A stretch of DNA of 64,000 bases from CAZMOK01 sp964567785 (lineage in GTDB: Bacteria; Bacteroidota; Bacteroidia; Bacteroidales; JAGOPY01). The notes below the pieces were generated by a model. It saw only the letters and a list, made by a program, of their open reading frames with translations. It was not told the DNA's origin and searched no databases. Position numbers and translations under genes: made by a program. Within the stretch, counting starts at the first letter, position 1. Each line of letters begins with the position of its first letter. The stretch spans positions 62,001-126,000 of the forward strand of contig CAZMOK010000001.1 of assembly GCA_964567785.1 (NCBI GenBank), in the 5' to 3' direction. Positions 34,427 through 43,160 of the stretch are shown here, piece by piece.

Positions 34427-36169
34427 ATGAATTTCTCAGTAATCTCAATCAAGAATATTTTATTCGTCCTTTTTTTAACCGCTTTCCCTTTCCTGCTTAA
34501 TGCCCAGCTTTTTCTGGATATCGATGCAGGCCTGAACGGCCTTGGCAGGAGCGAGGTTGAATGGGCTGATTATGACAATGACGGCGACCTGGATGTGCTG
34601 GTTTCAGGACTCGACCAGGGTGATGTGCTTCATACGCTCATATACCGGAACGATGAGGGAACTTTCACGGATATACAAGCTGCCCTTCCCGGAATGAAGG
34701 AAGTGCGGGCCGACTGGGGGGATTATGATAATGACGGCGACCTTGACCTGGCCCTGGCAGGAAACACTGAAAATGGTGACAGATCATTTATCTTCAAAAA
34801 TAACGAAGGCAATTTTGAAGACATCGAAGCCGGACTTCCACCGGTCAGCACCGGAGATATCAAATGGGGCGACTATGACAACGACAGCGACCTCGACCTT
34901 TTTGTCACCGGTAACTGGATGGGAAAGCTGTTCAGGAACGACGACGGTACCTTCAATGATACAGGCCAGGATTTCGGTTTCTGGTCGAGCAGCTCGGTTG
35001 CCTGGGGCGACCACGATAACGACGGCGACCTTGATATCCTGCTCATGGGTGATAGCGGTGCAGGAGCCAAATCAAAGATATTCAGCAATGAAAACGGTGT
35101 TTTTGCTGATACTGAAATTACACTGGGTGGTTTAATGGCAGGAACTGCCCACTGGGTTGATATGGACAATGATGGCGACCTTGATATCAGCCTATCAGGT
35201 TATAACGATGCGCTGGAAGCCCAGTTCTACCTATATGAGAATGAAGGAGGAGGTGCTTTTGACCCCTATTATGGAGGTATAGAAGGCGTTGCCCTGAGTG
35301 CAGTGGATTGGGGCGACCTCGACAGCGATGGTGACCTTGACCTAATCATTTCGGGTAAGGCAACCGGTTGTGGTGCCTTCACCTCCGGTATCTACCGCAA
35401 CGATTTTCCCTTCTTCGTAAAAATATCATCTTCGTTTATAACACTTTTCAGAGGTACTGCCAAATGGGCCGATTATGATAATGACGGCGACCTGGATTTT
35501 GCCATTTCCGGACTTACGGCATCAGAAAGCCCTGTTGCCCGGATTTACAGGAATACAGAAGGCATGAACCTCTTCACTGAAAATACAGCACCTGAAGCCC
35601 CGGGTTCCATAGAAGCAGTGCTCGACGGTAACACAGTCGCCTTTAACTGGGCCCGTGCCACCGATGAGGAGACCCCTGGCGAGGGTCTTTATTATAATTT
35701 CAGGCTCGGGACAACCGAAGGGGGAGGCGAGATCATCTCCTGTATGTCGCACCTCGAAAGCGGCGCAAGGAAGATCATCGGGATCGGCAATGCCAACCAG
35801 GATACCGCCTGGGTGATCAAAAGCCTCGATCCCGGTACATATTATTACAGCATACAGTCCATAGACCAGTGTTTTGCCGGTTCTGAATTCACCCCTGTAC
35901 AATCCTTTACCATTACAGCAACATCAGTGGATGACCTGGCGGAACCGGGAAGAATCACTATTTCCCCTAACCCCGCTGCACAATTCATTAACATCAGTTC
36001 GGTGGGAAGTGCAAAAGTCATTATAGCCGACCTTAAGGGAAGTGTTATAAGAAATCAGGCCATTCAGGGAAATACCAGGATGGACATCTCCGGTCTTCGA
36101 AGCGGGGTCTATTTTATCAGGATAGTTAACGATGAGGCTACTGAAAGCCTGAGGCTGATCAAAAATTAA
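34427..36169 (+). CDS. Secreted VCBS/FG-GAP seven-repeat protein with T9SS sorting domain
   Basis: A 580-residue protein from ATG 34427, which starts a signal peptide (NILFVLFLTAFPFLLNAQ); a TTG at 34370 only adds a non-signal stretch. Seven repeats follow, each with the calcium motif DxDxDGDxD (for example WADYDNDGDLDVLVSG), enough for a complete seven-bladed propeller. Then comes a fibronectin-like linker (about 385-490) and a C-terminal T9SS type A domain (ISPNPAAQFINISSVG to GVYFIRIVND). It is probably surface-attached or released through T9SS. The ligand is unknown. Confidence 0.85.
   Translation: MNFSVISIKNILFVLFLTAFPFLLNAQLFLDIDAGLNGLGRSEVEWADYDNDGDLDVLVSGLDQGDVLHTLIYRNDEGTFTDIQAALPGMKEVRADWGDYDNDGDLDLALAGNTENGDRSFIFKNNEGNFEDIEAGLPPVSTGDIKWGDYDNDSDLDLFVTGNWMGKLFRNDDGTFNDTGQDFGFWSSSSVAWGDHDNDGDLDILLMGDSGAGAKSKIFSNENGVFADTEITLGGLMAGTAHWVDMDNDGDLDISLSGYNDALEAQFYLYENEGGGAFDPYYGGIEGVALSAVDWGDLDSDGDLDLIISGKATGCGAFTSGIYRNDFPFFVKISSSFITLFRGTAKWADYDNDGDLDFAISGLTASESPVARIYRNTEGMNLFTENTAPEAPGSIEAVLDGNTVAFNWARATDEETPGEGLYYNFRLGTTEGGGEIISCMSHLESGARKIIGIGNANQDTAWVIKSLDPGTYYYSIQSIDQCFAGSEFTPVQSFTITATSVDDLAEPGRITISPNPAAQFINISSVGSAKVIIADLKGSVIRNQAIQGNTRMDISGLRSGVYFIRIVNDEATESLRLIKN
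34557..35515 (+). repeat. Seven tandem VCBS-type repeats, about 130-150 bp each
   Basis: Seven copies of a unit with a conserved core near GATTATGATAATGACGG encode W-x-D-x-D-N-D-G-D-L-D-x-x-x-x-G. The copies are degenerate, with variable spacer lengths. Bases are similar enough to allow slippage or recombination. Confidence 0.8.
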
Positions 36170-36175
36170 AGATCT

Positions 36176-36220
36176 GAAAAAAAAACAGGCTGTAATCATT
36201 CATGAATACAGCCTGTGCTT
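36176..36220 (-). terminator. Terminator of the M20 dipeptidase gene
   Basis: ACAGGCTGTA (36185-36194) and TACAGCCTGT (36207-36216) form a perfect 10-bp stem. On the minus strand a run of T follows (the A run 36177-36185), so it mainly serves the dipeptidase and may also limit read-through from the VCBS gene. Confidence 0.85.
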
Positions 36221-36241
36221 TATAAGATCTGAAGGAAATCC

Positions 36242-37612
36242 CTACTTCATCATTTCAGAGAAATACTTATAGAAGTGTGGAATTGTCTCAATTCCGTTAT
36301 AGAATTGCTCCAGTGGATAGTTTTCGTTGGGCGAGTGGATTGCATCCGACTCCAGTCCGAATCCCATCAGTATCGATTTGATACCCAGGATCTGTTCAAA
36401 AGTTGAAATTATGGGGATGCTGCCACCGCTTCTTACCGGTACAGGCTTCTTTTTGTACACATCTGTATAAGCCTTTTCAGCTGCTTTATAGGCAGTCATG
36501 TCGATGGGTGATACGTACGGCTGTCCGCCGTGCAATGCTTCAACCTTCACCTTAACGCCTGCGGGGGCGATCTTCTTGAAATGTTCTTCAAAAAGCTTAC
36601 TGATCTTCTTATTGTCCTGGTTTGGAACAAGCCTCATCGAGATCTTTGCATGAGCTTTGGAAGCTATGACTGTTTTGGCACCCTCACCGGTATAGCCGCC
36701 CCAGATGCCGTTCACATCGAGTGATGCCCTGATGCCGGTACGTTCCATAGTGGTGTAACCTTCCTCCCCGTATACTTCATCAATATCGATGGCTTTCTTG
36801 TATTCTTCGAGGTTGAAGGGGGCTTTGCCCATTTCTTCCCTCTCTTTTTGGCTTATTTCAATAACATCGTCGTAAAAACCGGGGATGTTGATCTTGTTGT
36901 TCTCATCGGTGAGGGAAGCGATCATTTTCGCCAGTATGTTGATGGGGTTGGCCACAGCACCGCCGAAAAGACCTGAATGCAGGTCACGGTTAGGTCCGGT
37001 CACTTCCACTTCCATATAGCTCAGGCCACGGAGCCCTGTTGTTATAGATGGAATGTCGCTGGCGATCATACTTGTATCAGAAACAAGAATGACATCACCT
37101 TTGAGGAGGTCTTTGTTCTTTTCACAGAAAGCACCAAGATTAGGTGAACCGATCTCTTCTTCTCCTTCTATCATAAACTTGACATTACAGGGAAGGTTAC
37201 CTGTCTTCACCATCATTTCAAATGCCTTTGCGTGCATGAAAGCCTGGCCTTTATCATCATCGGAGCCCCTGGCCCAGATCTTGCCGTCTTTGATAACCGG
37301 CTCAAAAGGTTCGGTATTCCATTTTTCTATAGGGTCGACAGGCATTACATCGTAATGACCATAAACGATGACTGTGGGAAGCTTTTCGTCAATTATCTTT
37401 TCACCATAAACAACCGGGTTCCCTTCTGTTTCCATTATCACTGCCTTATCGGCACCTGCATCCAGGATGGTTTTCTTCCAGTATTCGGCTGCCTTAAGCA
37501 TATCGTCTTTCCTGGCTGCCTCGGAACTGATGGACGGGATTTTGATCAGGTCGAACAATTCGTCGAGAAACCTGTCCTTGTTCTCTTCAATGTACTTCTT
37601 AACAAATTCCAT
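36242..37612 (-). CDS. M20-family dipeptidase
   Basis: A 456-residue zinc peptidase of the CNDP/PepV-like M20 group. Marks: IVYGHYDVMPVDP (first His and Asp), WARGSDDDKGQ, FMIEGEEEIGSPNLGAF (catalytic Glu pair), DLHSGLFGGAVANP in the lid domain and a C-terminal GFGLESDAIHSPNE with the last His. It hydrolyses short peptides in the cytoplasm. No signal peptide. It is divergent from the large adhesin across about 340 bases. Confidence 0.93.
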   Translation of the reverse strand: MEFVKKYIEENKDRFLDELFDLIKIPSISSEAARKDDMLKAAEYWKKTILDAGADKAVIMETEGNPVVYGEKIIDEKLPTVIVYGHYDVMPVDPIEKWNTEPFEPVIKDGKIWARGSDDDKGQAFMHAKAFEMMVKTGNLPCNVKFMIEGEEEIGSPNLGAFCEKNKDLLKGDVILVSDTSMIASDIPSITTGLRGLSYMEVEVTGPNRDLHSGLFGGAVANPINILAKMIASLTDENNKINIPGFYDDVIEISQKEREEMGKAPFNLEEYKKAIDIDEVYGEEGYTTMERTGIRASLDVNGIWGGYTGEGAKTVIASKAHAKISMRLVPNQDNKKISKLFEEHFKKIAPAGVKVKVEALHGGQPYVSPIDMTAYKAAEKAYTDVYKKKPVPVRSGGSIPIISTFEQILGIKSILMGFGLESDAIHSPNENYPLEQFYNGIETIPHFYKYFSEMMK

Positions 37613-37953
37613 AATTTGAAATTTTTAGGTCAGATGTTTTAATTTACTGATTATAAATAATTTAATTAAAATCATAAAAAATATCCCCGGGAAGAGGGGG
37701 ATCCAGGCATATCCTGCAAAATAAAACGGAGAATGAACATTAACGCGTAAAGGTAGAAAATATTGGGAATGCGGCAATTATATCCGGTATCTTTTAATGT
37801 TAACAGTTCAATTGAACAAACGTTTTGATACATTGATAATTAGTTAATGTTCAATTATTACTTGATAATATCAAGCAATCTGCATATTTTTGCATATTGA
37901 ACAATACTGCCCAAAAAAGTCACTCCTGGCACTGGGTTGGAAAATCCGTCGCA
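37613..37953. other. Divergent intergenic region, dipeptidase/adhesin
   Basis: About 340 AT-rich bases without a gene. It holds the palindrome GTTCAATTGAAC (37806-37817), a repeated half-site GTTCAATT (37849-37856), the repeated TTGATAAT (37833-37840 and 37862-37869), the palindrome CTTGATAATATCAAG (37861-37875), and the predicted adhesin promoter. No convincing promoter for the dipeptidase was found. Confidence 0.55.
37861..37892 (+). promoter_or_regulatory. Predicted adhesin promoter overlapping a 15-base palindrome
   Basis: CTTG (37861-37864), 20 bases, TATTTTTG (37885-37892). The -33 end lies inside CTTGATAATATCAAG, a likely operator position. The ATG is 61 bases downstream. Confidence 0.5.
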
Positions 37954-40821
37954 ATGAACAGATCAAAGATCACATATACACTATTTAGTTTTATTCTTAG
38001 TCTGGGGGTTATCAATATATCGGCTCAGACAAATTACCTGGAAGTTAATGAAAATATTTCTCCGGAAGATCTGGTAGAGATACTGATCGGCAACGGTGTT
38101 GAAGTTAGTAATGTATCCTATACCGGTGCTGACATAGCCAGGGGGGAGTTTTGGAACGGCCCTGGTAACATAGGGATCGGTGACGGTGTACTGCTTACTT
38201 CCGGGAGTATTGATATAGCAGTAGGGCCAAATACATCGGGAAGCGATGGAACCGATAATGGAGCCCCCGGTGATCCTGACCTTGAGGCCATTTCAGGTGT
38301 TTCATCGCATAATGCCTGTATCCTGGAATTCGATTTTGTACCGCAATCTTCAGTAGTTTCATTCAAATATGTATTTGCTTCGGAAGAATACCACGAATAC
38401 GCCGGTTCATCAGTAAATGATGCTTTCGGCTTTTTCATCAGTGGTCCGGGCATAACCGGTCCTTACACTAACAACAGCACAAATATTGCACTCATACCCC
38501 TGTCTTCCACTCCTGTATCGATCAATACAGTGAACAACGGTACGCAGAATCAGGGCCCCTGTACCAATTGCCAGTATTTTGTGCATAACAGCGATCAGTT
38601 TGTGGAATACGATGCTTTTACAACAGTACTCACGGCTTGGTCGACTGTTACCCCCTGTGAAACCTATCATATCAAGCTTGCCATTGGGGATGGAGGGGAT
38701 GGTATTTATGATTCAGGTGTTTTCCTGGAAGCCAACAGCTTCTCGGCTGTGGGCATTGAGAACCTGACCTCCTATACTCATTCCATGCACCAGTTTGCAA
38801 TAGAAGGCTGCAACACGGCAACTGTCCTTTTCGAGCTTTCTGAAATGGCTGATGAAGACACCTGGCTGCCCATCGATGTAGAGGGCTCTGCTACAAATGG
38901 CGTGGATTATCTTGAATTGCCCGATTCGATCTTCTTCCCCATAGGCTATAGCCAGGCAGAAGTCGAGATCATACCTTTTGAGGATTATGAAACGGAATGG
39001 ACTGAAACGGTAAACATCATATATAACTCATCGCTCTGCGGGATAAACCTTGACACTGTTAGTGTACAGATCAAGGATTACGAGGAAATGTACATCAATA
39101 CCACACCTGATACTACCATTAACTGTAATACCTCTGCAACTATAGGTATTACCGATCTGGGTGGCTTTGATCCTTATACAGTGGTCTGGAGTACGGGTGA
39201 TTCGACAGATTCCATTACAGTTGCGCCTTTGATAACCACTACTTACTATGCAACTGTGATCGGGTTATGCGATTCAACCAATACCGACAGCATTACAGTC
39301 GTAGTTGACGGTCCTGAGGCAAATGCAGGGATTGACCAGAGCATACCGTATGGGACTACTGCCACTCTTGATGGCATTGCTACCAGCGGTTCGGGTGATT
39401 ATGAATATCAGTGGGAGCCCTCAGATTTGCTTGATGACCCTACCAGTCCCACCCCCACAACCGATCAGCTCGAACTTACAACTGTATTCACCCTTACCGT
39501 TACAGACCTTGCCGGAGGTTGCCAGGATGCAGACGAGGTAGTGGTGAACATAACCGGCGGACCGCTCGGTGTCAACCCAACAGCTGATCCTTCATCCATA
39601 TGCTATGGAACGGGGACTCAATTGCTTTCTTACGTAACAGGAGGTTCGGAAGACTACACCTATACCTGGACCTCTGATCCGCCGGGATTCACTTCCGACA
39701 TACCGGATCCGTTTGTTTACCCGGAAATTACCACAACTTATTTCCTCACAGTAAACGATGGCTTCAATGTTGCTAGCGGACAGGCAACAGTTGTCATCTA
39801 TCCTTCTCCCGAACCGGATGCCGGTGACGACAAGACCATACCACACGGAACTTATACTACTCTTTCGGGAGATGGTGCAGGGGGATCAGGCCATTTTGCC
39901 TATCACTGGGAGCCGGCCGACAAACTTATCAATCCGAATGCTCAGAATCCGGTAACTGCAAAGCTTTATGAAACCACCCTTTTCAGGCTGACAATTGAGG
40001 ACATGGAAACCGGCTGTATGAGCCTTGAAGAAGACCTTATGACCGTGACAGTTGATGGCGGACCGCTTACTGTGGTGGCTGAGACTGAAGCTTCGGTCAT
40101 TTGCGATGGCGATGGAACCCAGTTGTACGCCCTTGGCAGCGGAGGGAATTTTCCCAATTACGAGTATTCATGGACTTCCGATCCGTCCGGATTCACTTCC
40201 GTCGAACCTGAACCGTATGTGAATCCTGATGTTTCGACAGATTATTTCGTAGAAATAGATGATGGCTTTAACGTGAGTACCGGCCAGGTTACAGTAGAGG
40301 TGTCAGAACTGCCGGCAGTTGACCTGGGTACTGATGTTATGGCCTGTCCGTATGATTCTGTTACTTTATCGGTCAATATTCCGGGAATGAGCTATTACTG
40401 GTCGAATGGGGATACCAGCAGGTCCATAAAGGTGGGCTCTACAGGTATCGGTTTTGATGTAAAGAACATGTCGGTGGATGTAGAAAATGCCCTTGGCTGT
40501 GTTGGAACAGATGAGATACAAATCGTTTTTGATTTTTCGCAATGTTTTGGTATTGAAGAAAACCAGGGTCAGCTTGACGTGGATATTTTCCCGAACCCGG
40601 CAACAGGCCTTTTCAAACTGTCAATTGAAGCTGAAAAGGGAGATGTGGAGATAAGGATTACAAATGTTCACGGACAACATATCTATGATAAATCATTCTC
40701 GGTAAGTGCTCCGGGACAGTTTGAAAAGGCCCTGGACATATCCTCCCGTCCGAAAGGCGTATATCTTATAAAAGTAATCCACAACGATAAGATATTTACC
40801 GGCAGAATATTGAAAAACTAA
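37954..40821 (+). CDS. Choice-of-anchor-L adhesin-like protein with T9SS sorting domain
   Basis: A 955-residue secreted protein from ATG 37954 (signal MNRSKITYTLFSFILSLGVI to NISAQ). A TTG at 37897 would place 19 residues ahead of the signal and lies close to the predicted transcription start. Order: choice-of-anchor L domain (about 25-235; VLLTSGSIDIAVGPNTSGSD, KYVFASEEYHEYAG), a Calx-beta-like stretch (about 250-370), one short Ig-like domain, two copies of a paired unit (454-785), a further Ig-like domain, and a type A T9SS domain (DIFPNPATGLFKLSIE to GVYLIKVIHN). Probably surface-exposed. No enzymatic motif seen. Confidence 0.85.
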   Translation: MNRSKITYTLFSFILSLGVINISAQTNYLEVNENISPEDLVEILIGNGVEVSNVSYTGADIARGEFWNGPGNIGIGDGVLLTSGSIDIAVGPNTSGSDGTDNGAPGDPDLEAISGVSSHNACILEFDFVPQSSVVSFKYVFASEEYHEYAGSSVNDAFGFFISGPGITGPYTNNSTNIALIPLSSTPVSINTVNNGTQNQGPCTNCQYFVHNSDQFVEYDAFTTVLTAWSTVTPCETYHIKLAIGDGGDGIYDSGVFLEANSFSAVGIENLTSYTHSMHQFAIEGCNTATVLFELSEMADEDTWLPIDVEGSATNGVDYLELPDSIFFPIGYSQAEVEIIPFEDYETEWTETVNIIYNSSLCGINLDTVSVQIKDYEEMYINTTPDTTINCNTSATIGITDLGGFDPYTVVWSTGDSTDSITVAPLITTTYYATVIGLCDSTNTDSITVVVDGPEANAGIDQSIPYGTTATLDGIATSGSGDYEYQWEPSDLLDDPTSPTPTTDQLELTTVFTLTVTDLAGGCQDADEVVVNITGGPLGVNPTADPSSICYGTGTQLLSYVTGGSEDYTYTWTSDPPGFTSDIPDPFVYPEITTTYFLTVNDGFNVASGQATVVIYPSPEPDAGDDKTIPHGTYTTLSGDGAGGSGHFAYHWEPADKLINPNAQNPVTAKLYETTLFRLTIEDMETGCMSLEEDLMTVTVDGGPLTVVAETEASVICDGDGTQLYALGSGGNFPNYEYSWTSDPSGFTSVEPEPYVNPDVSTDYFVEIDDGFNVSTGQVTVEVSELPAVDLGTDVMACPYDSVTLSVNIPGMSYYWSNGDTSRSIKVGSTGIGFDVKNMSVDVENALGCVGTDEIQIVFDFSQCFGIEENQGQLDVDIFPNPATGLFKLSIEAEKGDVEIRITNVHGQHIYDKSFSVSAPGQFEKALDISSRPKGVYLIKVIHNDKIFTGRILKN
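39313..40310 (+). repeat. Two tandem copies of a paired Ig-like unit, about 490 bp each
   Basis: Each unit has module A (DQSIPYGTT or DKTIPHGTY, then WEPxDxLxxP) and module B (ADPSSICYGTGTQL or EASVICDGDGTQL, then YxWTSDPxGFTS). Copies start near 39313 and 39805. The modules are clearly related at protein level and diverged at DNA level. Confidence 0.75.
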
Positions 40822-40841
40822 AAGAAGCTTTTAGGAATACA

Positions 40842-40871
40842 AAGGCTGCGGACCAAACCGCGGCCTTTTTT
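40842..40871 (+). terminator. Terminator of the adhesin gene
   Basis: AAGGCTGCGG (40842-40851) and CCGCGGCCTT (40858-40867) pair with one T-G wobble around a six-base loop, followed by T residues. Confidence 0.75.
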
Positions 40872-40872
40872 A

Positions 40873-40903
40873 TTTCATCGAACAGTTATAAATTATACTT
40901 TTG
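40873..40903 (+). promoter_or_regulatory. Predicted gap promoter
   Basis: TTTC (40873-40876), 19 bases, TACTTTTG (40896-40903): the -7 fits TAnnTTTG, the -33 has one mismatch. The ATG is 20 bases downstream. Confidence 0.5.
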
Positions 40904-40923
40904 CCCCAAAGGATTTTATTAAG

Positions 40924-41940
40924 ATGAAGAGGATCAAGGTAGCCATTAACGGCTTTGGAAGAATCGGACGGATTACGCTCCGGAAGTTAATGGAGAGAAA
41001 TGATACGATGGAAGTTGTAGCCATCAATGATCTCACGGATTCAGCCACTCTTGCACACTTGCTCAAATACGATTCGGTTCACCGTCATTTCCCGGGTACT
41101 GTTGAGAACAATGGCGACCACCTGCTGGTGAATGGTGAGAAAATATGGGTCTACTCCCGGGAAGATCCCTCCAAACTTCCCTGGAAAGACCTGGATGTTG
41201 ATGTCGTGCTCGAATCAACAGGACAGTTTGTAAATAAAGAAGATGCCCTTAGACATGTCAGGGATTCTGGAGCCCGGAAGGTAATTATTTCAGCACCTGC
41301 ACAGGATGAACAGGAAGATGTCAAGTATGTGGTTCTGGGTGTGAATGATCATATTATCGACAAAGACGATGTGATCATCTCTAATTCCTCCTGCACAACC
41401 AATAATGTTGCGCCACTGATCATGATCCTGGATGAGGCATTCGGAATCGAAAAGGCTTTTATAACCACCGTTCATTCCTATACCAAAGACCAGAACTTGC
41501 TTGATGCGCCTCATAAGGACCTCAGGCGGGCCAGGGCGGCTGCTTATTCGATTGTACCGACAACAACCGGAGCAGCCAAGGCTTCCACAAGGATATTCCC
41601 GCACCTTAAGGAAAACCTTGGTGGTGCCGGCATAAGGGTACCCGTACCCGACGCCTCTCTCACCGATCTTACCTGCACCCTAAAAGAGTCTGCAAGTATA
41701 GATGGGATCAATAAACTATTCAGGGAAGCTGCTGAAGGCAAGTTAAAAGGCATCCTGGAATACACCGAGGACCCAATAGTATCGGTTGATATCATTGGCA
41801 ACACTCATTCAGCGGTATTTGATGCCGGACTGACTGCTGTGCTGGGCAGTAAGCATAAGCTTGTGAAAGTGGTTGCCTGGTACGACAATGAAATGGGCTA
41901 TGCCTCAAGGCTGGTCGAGTTGATAGATAAATTTGTATGA
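40924..41940 (+). CDS. gap: Glyceraldehyde-3-phosphate dehydrogenase, type I
   Basis: A 338-residue glycolytic enzyme. The NAD site is INGFGRIGRITLRKL with Asp in INDLTD; the catalytic loop is ISNSSCTTNNVAPL with the active Cys retained, and the His lies in TTVHSYTKDQNLLDAPHKD. The widespread second Cys of SCTTNC is Asn. C-terminal WYDNEMGYASRLVELI is typical. It precedes folK with seven bases between its stop and the chosen folK ATG. Other GAPDH copies may exist elsewhere. Confidence 0.95.
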   Translation: MKRIKVAINGFGRIGRITLRKLMERNDTMEVVAINDLTDSATLAHLLKYDSVHRHFPGTVENNGDHLLVNGEKIWVYSREDPSKLPWKDLDVDVVLESTGQFVNKEDALRHVRDSGARKVIISAPAQDEQEDVKYVVLGVNDHIIDKDDVIISNSSCTTNNVAPLIMILDEAFGIEKAFITTVHSYTKDQNLLDAPHKDLRRARAAAYSIVPTTTGAAKASTRIFPHLKENLGGAGIRVPVPDASLTDLTCTLKESASIDGINKLFREAAEGKLKGILEYTEDPIVSVDIIGNTHSAVFDAGLTAVLGSKHKLVKVVAWYDNEMGYASRLVELIDKFV

Positions 41941-41947
41941 TCGGAAA

Positions 41948-42439
41948 ATGAAAAAGGTATACCTTCTTCTCGGTGGTAATCTAAGTGACAGGTCCCTTCT
42001 GATAGAAAAGGCCGGATATCTCATTGATAAAAGAATCGGCAGGGTGCTGGAGCATTCATCAATGTATGAAACAGAGCCCTGGGGGTTCAACTCCGACGAA
42101 CTCTTCCTGAACCAGGTGCTTCTTGTCGAAACCTCTTTGCAACCTTCCGAACTTCTCGAAACCATCCTTGAAATAGAAAAAGATCTCGGCCGAGAGAGAG
42201 TATTGAACGGCTATGAGTCGAGGCTTATCGATATCGATATCCTGTTCTATGACAATCAGGTTATCACTTATCCTGACCTCGTGATACCACATCCAAGGAT
42301 CCAGGAAAGAATGTTTACACTGAAACCCTTGCAAGAGATCAACGACGCATTCATCCACCCGGTACTCAAGAAATCTATCCGGCAACTGGTAACCGAATGT
42401 CCCGACGGTTTAAAGGTAATGAGATATAGTGGGAAGTAA
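41948..42439 (+). CDS. folK: 6-hydroxymethyl-7,8-dihydropterin pyrophosphokinase
   Basis: A 163-residue folate-pathway kinase that moves pyrophosphate from ATP to the hydroxymethylpterin. ATG 41948 is chosen because VYLLLGGNLSDR begins the fold immediately; an earlier ATG at 41933 overlaps gap. Marks: YETEPWGFNSDELFLNQV, GRERVLNGYESRLIDIDILF with the two catalytic Asp, and VIPHPRIQERMFTLKPL. Alone here; the rest of the pathway is elsewhere. Confidence 0.95.
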   Translation: MKKVYLLLGGNLSDRSLLIEKAGYLIDKRIGRVLEHSSMYETEPWGFNSDELFLNQVLLVETSLQPSELLETILEIEKDLGRERVLNGYESRLIDIDILFYDNQVITYPDLVIPHPRIQERMFTLKPLQEINDAFIHPVLKKSIRQLVTECPDGLKVMRYSGK

Positions 42440-42460
42440 AGGGGGTCTGTTTGTATAAAA

Positions 42461-43105
42461 ATGCAATATAATTTTATTGCCATAGAAGGGAATATCGGGG
42501 CAGGCAAAACTACCCTGGCGATGAGGATGGCAGAACAATTTGATGCCAAGCTGATACTTGAGCGCTTTGAAGACAATTCCTTTCTGCCGAAGTTCTATGA
42601 GGATCCGTCCCAATATGCCTTTCCGCTTGAGATGTCGTTTCTTGCCGACCGTTTTCAGCAGCTTAAGGATAAGCTCCCATCCCAGGACCTCTTCAAGAAA
42701 TTTACTATTTCCGATTATTTTATCGATAAGTCCCTGATCTTCGCCAGGAACAACCTTTCGGGTGACGAACTGGCACTTTATAAAAGGCTTTTCAGTATCA
42801 TCAGTTCTTTCCTTCCCAGGCCCGACCTTATAGTATATCTTTTCCACGATACAGGGAGACTGCTGCAAAACATCCATCTTCGAGGCAGGCATTACGAGTC
42901 AGGGATTAAGGCGGAATACCTGGAGAACATACAGCAGAGCTATTTCAGCCATTTCCGGTCACTGAAGAATGGACGTGTCCTGATCATAGATCTTGAGGGC
43001 ACGGATTTCGTGACAAGTGAAAAGGAGTATGAATGCCTTGTGGAACAGGTTTTGAAAGAATACCCTCCCGGTATTCACAGGTTATTCCTGAAGGAACAAC
43101 TATAA
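42461..43105 (+). CDS. Deoxynucleoside kinase family protein
   Basis: A 214-residue P-loop kinase of the dNK family. FIAIEGNIGAGKTTLAMRMA is the phosphate loop; ILERFEDNSFLPKFY is the substrate-binding Glu segment, FLADRFQQL the next helix with the Asp-Arg pair, and RGRHYESGIKAEYLENI the lid. It salvages deoxynucleosides to monophosphates. The base specificity (dA/dG or other) cannot be told by eye. It is followed by a bidirectional terminator. Confidence 0.88.
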   Translation: MQYNFIAIEGNIGAGKTTLAMRMAEQFDAKLILERFEDNSFLPKFYEDPSQYAFPLEMSFLADRFQQLKDKLPSQDLFKKFTISDYFIDKSLIFARNNLSGDELALYKRLFSIISSFLPRPDLIVYLFHDTGRLLQNIHLRGRHYESGIKAEYLENIQQSYFSHFRSLKNGRVLIIDLEGTDFVTSEKEYECLVEQVLKEYPPGIHRLFLKEQL

Positions 43106-43139
43106 AAAAACCTGCTACCAAACGGTAACAGGTTTTTTT
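43104..43139. terminator. Bidirectional terminator between dNK and OmpA/TPR genes
   Basis: AACCTG-C-TACC and GGTA-A-CAGGTT form a hairpin with one mismatch, flanked by seven A on the left and seven T on the right. Confidence 0.85.
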
Positions 43140-43160
43140 GATTTATGTGTGACTGGTTTT

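Noticed and set aside
37683..37702. Hairpin ATCCCC/GGGGAT near the dipeptidase start
   Set aside because: It is a short stem with a GC-rich loop and no T run, so it is not a terminator; function unsupported.
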